A stretch of 64,000 nucleotides of DNA, taken from an uncultured Bacteroidota bacterium. GTDB taxonomy: Bacteria > Bacteroidota > Bacteroidia > Flavobacteriales > Flavobacteriaceae. Positions 18,063 through 27,413 of this stretch are shown here, piece after piece. Numbering within the stretch: position 1 is the stretch's first letter; the number at the start of each line of letters is the position of its first letter. A model generated the notes under the pieces. It was not told the origin of the DNA and made no database searches. It saw only the letters and a program-made list of their open reading frames with translations. Where the stretch lies: contig CAJXVU010000001.1 of assembly GCA_913062555.1 (NCBI GenBank), forward strand, positions 62,001-126,000, given 5' to 3'. The translations under genes and the position numbers were made by a program.

Positions 18063-20948
18063 ATGAAAACAATTTTAAATAGTTTACTATTTGTACTATT
18101 TTTTGTCCCCTTATTCTCATTTGGACAATCAACAGTTACAGGAACAGTAACAGAACAATCATCATCCTTACCAATTCCAGGTGTTAATGTCATTATAAAA
18201 GGCACAACCACAGGTACGGCAACAGATTTTGATGGTAATTATCAAATATCAGTTAATAACGGAGACATTTTAGTATTCTCATATGTAGGTTACAAATCTA
18301 TGGAGTTAACCTATTCTGGACAATCTCCATTAAATATACAACTGGAGCAAGATGCTGCTCAATTGGATGAAGTGGTATTAATTGGATATGGATCAACCAC
18401 TAAACAAGATGCTACAGGAGCCGTTGAAAAAGTTTCTATTGAAGAATTTAATCAAGGGGCCATTGTGTCTCCTGAACAATTATTAGCCGGAAAATCGGCC
18501 GGGGTTAGAATCACCTCTGGTGGTGGTGCTCCGGGTGAAGGCTCAGAAATTAGAATTCGTGGTGGTGCTTCATTATCTGCCAATAATTCTCCACTTATAG
18601 TTGTTGATGGGTTACCGTTAGATCAAAGAGGCGTTCAAGGCGTAAGAAGCCAATTAAATGCCATTAACCCAAATGACATTCAAGATTTTGTAATATTAAA
18701 GGATGCTTCAGCAACTGCTATTTACGGTTCTAGAGCCTCTAATGGTGTTATTTTAATCACTACTAAAAAAGGAAATACCAACACTGATTTTAAAGTTGAA
18801 TACGACTTAAAAGCATCTGTTGGCTCGGTTACTAAATATGTAGATGTATTAAATGCACACGAGTTTAGAGCAGTTTCTCAAGCCGATCCAGATTTTGATC
18901 CAGGTTTATGGGGAAACACAAGTACAAATTGGCAAAAACAAATTTATCAAAATGCCGAAGGTGCCATTCATAATTTAACGATAAGTAAAGGATACCAAAA
19001 CTTTAATTACCGTTTAAACTTTAATCATGTTTCTCAGAAAGGTGTATTAAAAACAGACTTGTATGAAAGAAATTCATTAAACCTTGCGTTGACACAACGT
19101 TTGCTAGATAACAACTTAAAGTTAACATTAACATCTAAAGGAATTTTTGATGACAATGCATTTGCTAATCAAGGCGCTATAGGCGCTGCTATTGCATTTG
19201 ACCCAACCCAACCGGTATACAACCCAGATGGGAGTTACTTTCAATATGTTGGTGAGACCTTAGCGCCTACTAATCCTGTTTTTGGACTTGAAACTAATAA
19301 TAATAGAGCGCGTAATAAACGAACAATTACCAATTTCAATATTGATTATAAATTGCCCTTCTTAGAAGGATTAAGGTTTAATTTAAACGCGGGAATTGAT
19401 TATTCTGAACTTAATGGAAAGCAATTCAATCCTGCAAGTCCTACGAACCCAAATAGTTTTGCGTACAAAAACTTTTATACAGGCTTAAATAGAAATTCAT
19501 TATTAGATTTTTATTTTAATTATAAAAAAGAAGTTGAATCGATTAATACTGTAGTCGATGTTATAGCTGGCCACTCGTATCAGGAATTTTATGTAAAATC
19601 AAATCGTAGTGAAACTGACAATGGTTCTCTGGTCGCTAGGCCTGTTAATATTGATAGAAATGCTTTAGAATCTTATTTTGCTAGAGCCAATTTTGATATT
19701 GAAGATAAATACTTAATCTCATTAAGCTATAGACGTGATGGATCATCGCGATTTAGTGAAGATAATAGATGGGGTAGTTTCCCTGGAGTTTCTGTGGGAT
19801 GGAAAGTGACTAATGAAGCCTTTATGGAAAATTCGTTCTTTTCAAATCTTAAGCTTAGAGCAGGTTGGGGTATTACAGGTCAACAAGAAATTGGACCTAA
19901 CTATGGATATTTAGGAATTTATACTCCTGGCCGTAGCGATGCTGCAGTACAATTTGGAAACGGATTTGTAAACACCTTGCGTCCTGAAGAATTTGACGAA
20001 AACCTTAAATGGGAAGAAACTACACAATACAATGTTGCTTTAGATTTCGGACTTTTTAATGACCGATTAACAGGAACAGTAGATGCTTATTATAGAGAGA
20101 CCGAAGATTTATTAGCTACGGTTCCTACCGCAGCCGGATCAAACCTCGCCGATTTACTAACAACAAATGTAGGATCCACAACAAGTAAAGGAATTGAAAT
20201 TGGATTAAATGGATCACTATTTGAGTCGGATGACTTTTCTTGGGATTTAGGATTCAATCTTACTTTTCAGGATGTGGAAATCACAAATCTATCTTTAGGA
20301 AATGATCCTAATTACTTTATTCCTCAAGGTGGAATCTCTGGGGGTGTTGGGAACAACATTCAACTGTGGAGAGAAGGTCTAGATCCTACAACATTTTTTG
20401 TATTCAGACAAGTATATGACACAAATGGAAAGCCAATTGAAGGGGCGTATGTTGATGTTAATGGCGACAATCAAATCACAGAAACAGACAGACAAGCTTA
20501 CAAAAAAGCAACACCTGATTTTTTTGCCGGACTAACAAGCAATTTAAAGTATAAAAATTTCGACTTCAACTTTACGTTCAGAGGGAGCTTCGGCAACTAT
20601 ATGTACAACAATGTAGCTTCAGATAGAGGTGTTGTTGAAACTGTAATAGATGCGCCAGGTAATTTTTATCCAAATGCACATTCAAATGTATTGGCTACTG
20701 GATTTGTTAATCAACAATTATTTTCAGATCACTACATTCAACGTGCAGACTTCATTAAACTTGATAATATCTCTATTGGGTATGTAATCCCAGGGGAGAA
20801 AGTCACTTTAAGAACCTCTTTAACAGCCACTAACGTATTTACGATCACGGATTATGACGGATTAGATCCTGAAATATCTAGAGGTATCGATAGTAATTTC
20901 TATCCGAGACCTAGAATGTATGTATTAGGCTTAAACTTCACATTTTAA
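18063..20948 (+). CDS. SusC/RagA-type TonB-dependent outer-membrane transporter
   Basis: The protein has 961 aa with a signal peptide (MKTILNSLLFVLFFVPLFSFGQ). An N-terminal carboxypeptidase-regulatory-like domain (VTGTVTEQSSSLPIPGVNVIIKGTTTGTATDFDGNY) precedes the TonB-box region QLDEVVLIGYG near residue 110. The plug follows (ATGAVEKVSIEEF, RIRGGASLSANNSPLIVVDG, ILKDASATAIYGSRASNGVILITTKKG), and then a long beta-barrel ends in FNFTF-type residues (LGLNFTF). This is the import channel for maltodextrins, energised by TonB. Its stop codon overlaps the susD start (TAATG), so the two are coupled as in all SusC/SusD pairs. Confidence 0.96.
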   Translation: MKTILNSLLFVLFFVPLFSFGQSTVTGTVTEQSSSLPIPGVNVIIKGTTTGTATDFDGNYQISVNNGDILVFSYVGYKSMELTYSGQSPLNIQLEQDAAQLDEVVLIGYGSTTKQDATGAVEKVSIEEFNQGAIVSPEQLLAGKSAGVRITSGGGAPGEGSEIRIRGGASLSANNSPLIVVDGLPLDQRGVQGVRSQLNAINPNDIQDFVILKDASATAIYGSRASNGVILITTKKGNTNTDFKVEYDLKASVGSVTKYVDVLNAHEFRAVSQADPDFDPGLWGNTSTNWQKQIYQNAEGAIHNLTISKGYQNFNYRLNFNHVSQKGVLKTDLYERNSLNLALTQRLLDNNLKLTLTSKGIFDDNAFANQGAIGAAIAFDPTQPVYNPDGSYFQYVGETLAPTNPVFGLETNNNRARNKRTITNFNIDYKLPFLEGLRFNLNAGIDYSELNGKQFNPASPTNPNSFAYKNFYTGLNRNSLLDFYFNYKKEVESINTVVDVIAGHSYQEFYVKSNRSETDNGSLVARPVNIDRNALESYFARANFDIEDKYLISLSYRRDGSSRFSEDNRWGSFPGVSVGWKVTNEAFMENSFFSNLKLRAGWGITGQQEIGPNYGYLGIYTPGRSDAAVQFGNGFVNTLRPEEFDENLKWEETTQYNVALDFGLFNDRLTGTVDAYYRETEDLLATVPTAAGSNLADLLTTNVGSTTSKGIEIGLNGSLFESDDFSWDLGFNLTFQDVEITNLSLGNDPNYFIPQGGISGGVGNNIQLWREGLDPTTFFVFRQVYDTNGKPIEGAYVDVNGDNQITETDRQAYKKATPDFFAGLTSNLKYKNFDFNFTFRGSFGNYMYNNVASDRGVVETVIDAPGNFYPNAHSNVLATGFVNQQLFSDHYIQRADFIKLDNISIGYVIPGEKVTLRTSLTATNVFTITDYDGLDPEISRGIDSNFYPRPRMYVLGLNFTF

Positions 20949-22888
20949 TGATGACGAAAATTATAAAAATCAAAGCAATGTATAGAACATTAAAATATAT
21001 CTTTTTCGCTTTCACGCTTGTACTATTTGTACAGTCCTGTGCCAACGATTTAGATTTACAACCAGAAGATGATCGTCTTACAGCCGATGTCGCTTTTGAC
21101 GACCCTACATCTTATAGAGCCTTTCTTGCTAAAATTTATGCAGGTATCTCATTGAGTGGCCAAGAAGGCCCAGCAGGTAATGCAGATTTAGCTGGATTGG
21201 ATGAAGGCTTCTCAAATTACTTAAGATTGTATTGGAAAATGCAAGAGCTAACTACAGATGAGGCTGTAATTGGATGGAATGACGGAACAATTAAAGATTT
21301 ACACTCACAAAATTGGACTGCAGGTAACGAATTTATTAGAACCATTTATAGCAGGATAATGTATCAAGTAAAATTGGCTAATGAGTTCTTGAGTCAAACT
21401 ACTGATGAAAAATTAGATAGCCGTGGTGTAGATGCAAGCTTAAAAGCTGAAATTCAGAATTACCGAGCAGAAGCTCGTTTTATGAGAGCGTTAAGTTATT
21501 GGCATGCTATGGATTTATTTGCAAATCCGCCATTTGTGACAGAAGAAGATCCAACAGGCGCTTTTTTACCAGAGCAAATTCAACGTTCAGACCTTTTTAC
21601 TTATATCGAATCTGAACTTTTAGCAATTGAAAACACGATCATTGGTTCGAAACAAAATGAATATGGAAGAGCTGATCAAGCCGCTGTTTGGATGCTATTA
21701 TCCAAATTGTATTTGAACGCTGAAGTATATACAGGAACTGCAAGATATGACGAGGTTATTAATTTTACAACTAAGGTAATTAATGCTGGGTACTCAGTGC
21801 CTTCTAATCCATATTATCAGTCTTTTTTAGCAGATAATGATATGAATGGTACACAAAACGAAGTTATTTTTTCTATTCCATTTGATGGGTTAAAAACGCA
21901 ATCATTTGGTGGTATGACATTCTTAGTACACGCTCCCGTAGGAGGTAGCATGGTTCCTGGAGATTACGGAATCAATGGTGGTTGGTTTGGTGTGAGAACA
22001 ACATCGACATTTGTAGAAAAATTTAATGCTGAAACTCTAGATCTAGATGCTTTTAATGCCACCTTAGGAACTCAATCTGATTGGGGGCTCGTAGGAGATG
22101 CTACATTAAATGGATGGAATGGTCCCGATATGGAATTATATGAAACAGCAAACAATAAATATATCATATACGCCAACTTAGTTAGCGGAGAAATGAAATT
22201 CAGATTCAATGAAGATTGGGGTGTGAACTTTGGAGATAATGATACTGATGGATCTTTAGAAGATGGTGGGGCTAATATCCCTATTGAGGAAGCTGGAACC
22301 TATGTAATTACATTAGACCTAGACAACTTAACATATACCATTTCACCATTTGACGGCGATCAAAGAGCCCTATTCTATACAGATGGTCAATCCTTAGAAA
22401 TTGAAGATATTAGTTCTTTTACTAATGGGTATGCTATTGAGAAATACAGAAATGTAGATGTAAATGGTGTTCAAGGCTCTGATTCAACTGGAGATCACCC
22501 TGATACCGATTTCCCAATGTTTAGACTTGCTGATGCTTATTTAATGTACGCAGAAGCAGCACTAAGAGGTGGAGGCGGTAGCTTAAGTGAGGCCGTAACA
22601 TACATTAACCAACTTAGAGATAGAGCTTTTGGAAGTGGTATTGGAAATGTAGAGCAAGCCGATCTTTCACTAGATTTTATCTTAGACGAACGGGCAAGGG
22701 AATTATTTTGGGAAGCTCATAGACGAACAGATTTAATACGATTCGGACAATTCTCTAACCAAGGCATTTGGCCATGGAAAGGAAATGTACCACAAGGGGC
22801 TACTACACAAGCATATAGAGACGTAATGCCTTTACCTGCTTCCGATTTAGGAGTTAATACTAATTTACAACAAAACGAAGGTTACTAA
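20948..22888 (+). CDS. SusD/RagB-type glycan-binding lipoprotein with inserted SusE-like domain
   Basis: The protein has 646 aa from the coupled ATG; an alternative start at 20981 (MYRTLKYIFFAFTLVLFVQSC) gives a cleaner lipoprotein signal peptide. The SusD fold is shown by EARFMRALSYWHAMDLFANPPFV near residue 175, the TPR-like helices, and the C-terminal block FRLADAYLMYAEAALRGGG ... INQLRDRAFG ... LDERARELFWEAHRRTDLIRFGQF. Between about residues 375 and 470 an extra module (DWGLVGDATLNGWNGPDMELYE ... GEMKFRFNEDWGVNFGDNDTDGSLEDGGANI ... YVITLDLDNLTYTIS) matches the repeats of the next gene's product. It therefore appears to be an inserted starch-binding domain. The length, about 100 aa above a usual SusD, agrees. 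Confidence 0.93.
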   Translation: MMTKIIKIKAMYRTLKYIFFAFTLVLFVQSCANDLDLQPEDDRLTADVAFDDPTSYRAFLAKIYAGISLSGQEGPAGNADLAGLDEGFSNYLRLYWKMQELTTDEAVIGWNDGTIKDLHSQNWTAGNEFIRTIYSRIMYQVKLANEFLSQTTDEKLDSRGVDASLKAEIQNYRAEARFMRALSYWHAMDLFANPPFVTEEDPTGAFLPEQIQRSDLFTYIESELLAIENTIIGSKQNEYGRADQAAVWMLLSKLYLNAEVYTGTARYDEVINFTTKVINAGYSVPSNPYYQSFLADNDMNGTQNEVIFSIPFDGLKTQSFGGMTFLVHAPVGGSMVPGDYGINGGWFGVRTTSTFVEKFNAETLDLDAFNATLGTQSDWGLVGDATLNGWNGPDMELYETANNKYIIYANLVSGEMKFRFNEDWGVNFGDNDTDGSLEDGGANIPIEEAGTYVITLDLDNLTYTISPFDGDQRALFYTDGQSLEIEDISSFTNGYAIEKYRNVDVNGVQGSDSTGDHPDTDFPMFRLADAYLMYAEAALRGGGGSLSEAVTYINQLRDRAFGSGIGNVEQADLSLDFILDERARELFWEAHRRTDLIRFGQFSNQGIWPWKGNVPQGATTQAYRDVMPLPASDLGVNTNLQQNEGY

Positions 22889-22900
22889 AAACTACATAAA

Positions 22901-24235
22901 ATGAAAAACTTAAAAATTTTAGGATTATTAATTATTGCCGCTATTAGCTTCAATTCTTGTTCGCAAGATGACGATGTGGTTTTTATAGCACAAGAACCTG
23001 GTGAATTTGCTTTTACAAATGCATTCTTATCAGAATACACATTAACTAGTGACGCTTCTTCCAATATAGGCGAGCGTTTTACTTGGACCAATGCAGATTT
23101 TGAAGTTCCTACAAACGTTACTTATGAGCTTCAAGGAGCCATTTCAGAGGACTTCAGTGATATGGCTGTATTAGGAACAACACCTGGCAATGAACTTTCC
23201 ATCACCATAAGTAAAATGTTATCGATGGCAGGAGAAGCTGGATTAGATAACGACCCTGAAACTGAAAACCCAGATAGTGGAAGTCTTTATTTCAGATTAC
23301 GTTCTTTTATTGGCAATGGGGATAGTTCAACTGAAGTATTTACAGCAACGCAAACACTTAATGTTGTTTTACCAGAATTAGCGGTTGAAGATGATGGTGC
23401 TATTTCGTTATCCACTTGGGGTATTGTAGGATCTGGTTATAATAACTGGGGTGCTTATGACGATTCTCCATTTTACACAACCGAAGAAGACAATATATTT
23501 GTTGCATATGCTACTTTGTTTGATGGTGAAATTAAATTTAGAGAAAATAATGAATGGACTAACGACTTCGGTGATACTGGAGCAGACGGTACATTAGATG
23601 CTGGTGGAGACAATATTGCCGTTACTGCAGGTCATTATAAAATCAACTTAAACTTAAACGATAACACCTATAGTATCGAACCATTTACTTGGGGTATTGT
23701 TGGCTCTGGTTATAATGATTGGGGTGCATCGCCTGATGCTAAGTTTTTCTATGATTATACTACTGATACTTTTAAAGTTGGTGTTAGACTAATTGATGGT
23801 GAAATCAAGTTTAGAATGAATAACGAGTGGACTAGTGACTTTGGAGATACTGGTGCAGATGGTACTTTAGACGCTGGTGGCGATAATATTGCTGTAACTG
23901 ATGGTCATTATGCGATTACTTTAGACCTCAATAATAATGTATACACTATTGAAACTGCAGATTTATATGGCGTTGTAGGCTCCGGTTATAATGATTGGGG
24001 AGCTACTCAAGATTTTACATTTACAGAAGTTAATCCTGGACTATGGATTGCTGAAATAGTACCTTTAGTTGACGGCGAAATTAAATTCCGTGTCAATGAT
24101 GCTTGGGCTTCCGATTTCGGAGATTCTGGTGCAGATGGAACTCTAGATGCTGGGGGTGATAATATTGCTGTTACAGCAGGAAATGCTAGAATATGGTTAG
24201 ACATTACGAATAACACATATTCTATCAATCAATAA
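22901..24235 (+). CDS. SusE/SusF-like surface starch-binding lipoprotein with three tandem repeats
   Basis: The protein has 444 aa with a lipoprotein signal (MKNLKILGLLIIAAISFNSC). Residues about 25-160 form a SusE N-terminal domain (EPGEFAFTNAFLSEYTLTSDASSNIGERFTWTNADF). Three tandem modules then start near residues 172, 264 and 356. Each has WG(I/V)VGSGYN(N/D)WGA, a GEIKFR(x)NxxWxxDFGDxGADGTLDAGGDNIAVT core and a final YxI(D/E) strand. The spacing is about 92 aa and the DNA copies are visibly alike. The family binds starch at the cell surface through aromatic residues. It follows susD by 12 bp and ends at a strong terminator. Confidence 0.92.
   Translation: MKNLKILGLLIIAAISFNSCSQDDDVVFIAQEPGEFAFTNAFLSEYTLTSDASSNIGERFTWTNADFEVPTNVTYELQGAISEDFSDMAVLGTTPGNELSITISKMLSMAGEAGLDNDPETENPDSGSLYFRLRSFIGNGDSSTEVFTATQTLNVVLPELAVEDDGAISLSTWGIVGSGYNNWGAYDDSPFYTTEEDNIFVAYATLFDGEIKFRENNEWTNDFGDTGADGTLDAGGDNIAVTAGHYKINLNLNDNTYSIEPFTWGIVGSGYNDWGASPDAKFFYDYTTDTFKVGVRLIDGEIKFRMNNEWTSDFGDTGADGTLDAGGDNIAVTDGHYAITLDLNNNVYTIETADLYGVVGSGYNDWGATQDFTFTEVNPGLWIAEIVPLVDGEIKFRVNDAWASDFGDSGADGTLDAGGDNIAVTAGNARIWLDITNNTYSINQ
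23416..24232 (+). repeat. three tandem ~276-bp intragenic repeats (SusE binding modules)
   Basis: Copies begin near 23416, 23690 and 23966. They share long stretches such as GGAGATACTGGTGCAGATGGTACTTTAGA-type sequence with only scattered substitutions. They encode the three glucan-binding modules of the SusE-like protein. A more diverged fourth homologue lies inside susD near 22075-22355. Confidence 0.85.
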
Positions 24236-24269
24236 TATTTTTATTTTTTATTTTGAATTATTAGCATTC

Positions 24270-24299
24270 AAGGGCTGTTTGAAATGACAGCCCTTTTTT
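24270..24299 (+). terminator. rho-independent terminator after the susCDE run
   Basis: AAGGGCTGT and ACAGCCCTT form a 9-bp stem with an 8-nt loop (TTGAAATG), followed directly by a T run. It lies 35 bp after the SusE-like stop codon, so the downstream GH13 gene probably has its own promoter or depends on read-through. Confidence 0.9.
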
Positions 24300-24390
24300 A
24301 ATTAAATCCTTTAATTCCCTAGATAGTTTTCCCTATGGCTAAATAGAACCTGAATTATACCCGTCTGAAAAGACAAATAGCATAGATCGC

Positions 24391-27267
24391 ATGAAGAAGA
24401 TATACTCCCTTATTTTATTTGTATCAATTATAAATTTTAGTTTTAGCCAAGTTACCATTACACCTACTCCTTTCGACATAGATGAATCTATAACCATAAC
24501 TATTGATGCAAATAGTAGTGCTACAAACTGTAATGGCTTTAGCAATCCTACAAAAGTGTATATGCATTCTGGTGTTGGACCAGACTCTAATGCATGGACC
24601 CATGTCATTGGAAATTGGGGACAGGATGATGGTGTTGGAGAAATGACAAATAATGGTGATGGCACCTGGAGTATTACCTTAACTCCAGACACCTATTATG
24701 GCCTCACTTCAGAGCAAGCCTCATTAGCCATTAAAATGGGCATGGTATTTAGAAGTCAAGATGGTTCACAAGAATTAAAAAATGACGGTTGTAGTGATTT
24801 CTTTTTTGACATAGGCAGTTTTCAAGTCAGCCTAACTACGCCATTAGCAAATTCTACTACTGTTTTAACTTCTGGAGACAACCTTAGCATTAGTGCCACC
24901 AACATTGGTGGTAATGCTAATTATGTATTAAAATCCAATGGTAGTACCATAAACACTCAATCGAATATCGCTTCATTTGCTTATACTCATACAAACATTA
25001 CAGCAAATCAAAATTACAGTTTAGAAGTTACTATAGACGCAACCACAATAACTAAAACATTCCAAGTCATAATTGACCCAGTAACTACCTGGGAGATAAT
25101 GCCTGATGATTATGTTGACGGCATTAATTATCACAATAGCGACCCAACAAAAGTCACTCTTGTACTAGATGCCAATAGTAAGGATTTTGTATATGTTGCA
25201 GGAAGTTTCAATAATTGGCAACCTGATGGTTCTTATGCTATGAAACGTGATTTTACACGCAATAATAAATTTTGGCTCACGCTCACAGGACTTACATCTG
25301 GTCAAATAGAATCCTTTCAATATTGGGTTATAGATAAAACGCCAATTGTAAACTCCCCGACATTAGTCAAAACAGCAGATCCTTATTCTACTCTTGTTCT
25401 ATCACCATTTGACGATTCCGGAATACCAAATACAACCTATCCAAACTTACCATCGTACCCAGATGATCAGGAACGTGAAGTTACCGTATTACAGACAGGA
25501 CAAACTTCTTATAATTGGCAAGTAACTAATTTTAGCAAACCCAAAAAAGAAGATTTAGTCATCTACGAAGTCTTAATTCGCGATTTTGATGGCGATAGAA
25601 ACTTTCAAGATCTTATTGATAAGATTTCCTATTTCAAAAACTTAAATATTAATGCCATTCAACTTATGCCCATCATGGAGTTTGAAGGCAATGAAAGTTG
25701 GGGATACAACACTGCATATCATATGGCTTTAGACAAATTCTATGGCACTGAAGATAAATTCAGGGAACTTGTTGATGTATGTCATCAAAATGGTATTGCC
25801 GTAATTCTCGACATTGCCTTAAACCATGCCTTTGGACGAAATCCAATGGTAAGGATGTGGATGAATGATGCTGATAATGATGGCTGGGGAGAACCTAGTT
25901 CGGAAAATCCTTATTTTAATGAGACTCCAAAGCACAGTTATAATGTAGGATCTGATTTTAACCATCAACAATTTAGGACTCAAAACTATGTTAAACGCGT
26001 AGTTAAACATTGGATAGAAAATTTTAAAATAGATGGTTTCCGCTGGGATTTAACCAAAGGGTTTACTCAAAATTGCTCCTCCAATGATGAAGGGTGTACA
26101 AATTCATACCAACAAGACCGTGTTGATGTATTAAAATCATACGCCGATTATTCCTGGAGTTTAGATCCAACGCATTATGCAATATTTGAGCATTTGGGCA
26201 CTCCTACTGAAGAACAGCAATGGGCAAATTACCGACTTACTGGTGAAGGGGATGGGATTCCAAAAGGCATTATGATGTGGGGTAAAATGACTGAAAACTA
26301 CAATCAACTTACAATGGGCTTTGCCTCTAATTCCAACTTTGACTGGATGGGACATGATGCACATGGGTTTGATGAAAAACGACTAGTAGGATATGCCGAA
26401 AGTCATGACGAAGAACGATTAATGTATAAAAATTTACAGTTTGGAAACACCACCAACGGTTCCCATGACGTAACCAACCTTAATACAGCGCTGTCAAGAA
26501 TGCCTGCCTTAGGTGCTGTTACTTTAACTATTCCAGGACCAAAAATGATTTGGCATTTCGCTGAATTAGGTATGGAAAATTCCATATTTACATGTGATAA
26601 TGGAAGTGTAAATGACCCAGATTGTAAATTGAGCACCAAACCACAACCACAGTGGGCTAATAATTGGTCTAATGACCTTGCCAGAAAAGCAATCTATGAT
26701 GCCTGGTCAAGATTAAATTATTTAAAAATTAATGAAGCTGTTTTTGAAGGTGAATATACAATAAGCTCAGGTACATTAAATCCAAAAATTCGCGTCTGGG
26801 ACAATAGTCTTCCTGCAAATACGCTATCTGATGTTATTATTTTAGCAAATTTTAATGTGACTTCTCAATCTATAAATCCAGGTTTTACAAATACAAATAC
26901 CTGGTATGATTTAATGGATGAAACCGGAAATACTACAATTAGTGGATCTACAACATCAATTAATATTCCTGCTGGTGAATTTAGAATTTATGGAAATCAT
27001 GCTGTCGAAACATTATCTAATCCAAGTTTTGATAACGTACTATCTCTTATGGTTTATCCCAACCCTTCTAAAGAGAGCTTTAGTATAAACAAGCCTTCAA
27101 ATGAATTAAGCATATATGATCTCACTGGAAAACTGGTAAAAGTGTTCAAAGGCGAATTCATTGCAGGACAAACAATGGATATTTCAGAATTATCACCAAG
27201 TATTTATCTTTTAAAAGTCAAAACAAATTCAGGGCTTCAACAAATTACTAAACTGGTGAAGCTATAG
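24391..27267 (+). CDS. secreted multidomain GH13 alpha-amylase with T9SS C-terminal sorting domain
   Basis: The protein has 958 aa with a signal peptide (MKKIYSLILFVSIINFSFSQ). An N-terminal domain (about 20-140: VYMHSGVGPDSNAWTHVIGNWGQDDGVGEMTNNGDGTW) resembles bacteroidetal SusF/DUF4961-type modules. A CBM48-like domain follows (about 245-350: VYVAGSFNNWQPDGSYAMKRD). The GH13 barrel has LMPIMEF near 425, ILDIALNHAFG near 472, GFRWDLTKG near 550 (Asp nucleophile), AIFEHLG near 595 (Glu) and AESHDEER near 670. The C-terminus (VYPNPSKESFSINKPS ... LSIYDLTGKLV ... SPSIYLLKVKTNSG) is a type-A type IX secretion sorting domain. The enzyme should therefore be exported across the outer membrane to attack starch outside the cell. 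It sits 155 bp after the SusE-like gene, beyond a terminator. Confidence 0.94.
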   Translation: MKKIYSLILFVSIINFSFSQVTITPTPFDIDESITITIDANSSATNCNGFSNPTKVYMHSGVGPDSNAWTHVIGNWGQDDGVGEMTNNGDGTWSITLTPDTYYGLTSEQASLAIKMGMVFRSQDGSQELKNDGCSDFFFDIGSFQVSLTTPLANSTTVLTSGDNLSISATNIGGNANYVLKSNGSTINTQSNIASFAYTHTNITANQNYSLEVTIDATTITKTFQVIIDPVTTWEIMPDDYVDGINYHNSDPTKVTLVLDANSKDFVYVAGSFNNWQPDGSYAMKRDFTRNNKFWLTLTGLTSGQIESFQYWVIDKTPIVNSPTLVKTADPYSTLVLSPFDDSGIPNTTYPNLPSYPDDQEREVTVLQTGQTSYNWQVTNFSKPKKEDLVIYEVLIRDFDGDRNFQDLIDKISYFKNLNINAIQLMPIMEFEGNESWGYNTAYHMALDKFYGTEDKFRELVDVCHQNGIAVILDIALNHAFGRNPMVRMWMNDADNDGWGEPSSENPYFNETPKHSYNVGSDFNHQQFRTQNYVKRVVKHWIENFKIDGFRWDLTKGFTQNCSSNDEGCTNSYQQDRVDVLKSYADYSWSLDPTHYAIFEHLGTPTEEQQWANYRLTGEGDGIPKGIMMWGKMTENYNQLTMGFASNSNFDWMGHDAHGFDEKRLVGYAESHDEERLMYKNLQFGNTTNGSHDVTNLNTALSRMPALGAVTLTIPGPKMIWHFAELGMENSIFTCDNGSVNDPDCKLSTKPQPQWANNWSNDLARKAIYDAWSRLNYLKINEAVFEGEYTISSGTLNPKIRVWDNSLPANTLSDVIILANFNVTSQSINPGFTNTNTWYDLMDETGNTTISGSTTSINIPAGEFRIYGNHAVETLSNPSFDNVLSLMVYPNPSKESFSINKPSNELSIYDLTGKLVKVFKGEFIAGQTMDISELSPSIYLLKVKTNSGLQQITKLVKL

Positions 27268-27413
27268 GTTTAAATTGAAAAGAAGAACTAGAAATAAATC
27301 TAAACCACTGTTTTTTCCATTCTTCTTAATGACAAACATATTTATTTCACTATCGTTATTTGATACTATAATATGTTTCAATGTCATTGTTGTGTGAATG
27401 AAGAATCGTGACT

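Noticed and set aside
24339-24692. 117-aa minus-strand ORF
   Set aside because: Antisense to the start of the T9SS amylase, which has a clear signal peptide and domains.
27268-27413. Possible small gene or RNA between the T9SS amylase and the GH92 gene
   Set aside because: The convergent 146-bp gap has no ORF, stable hairpin with T run or RNA signature that I can support.
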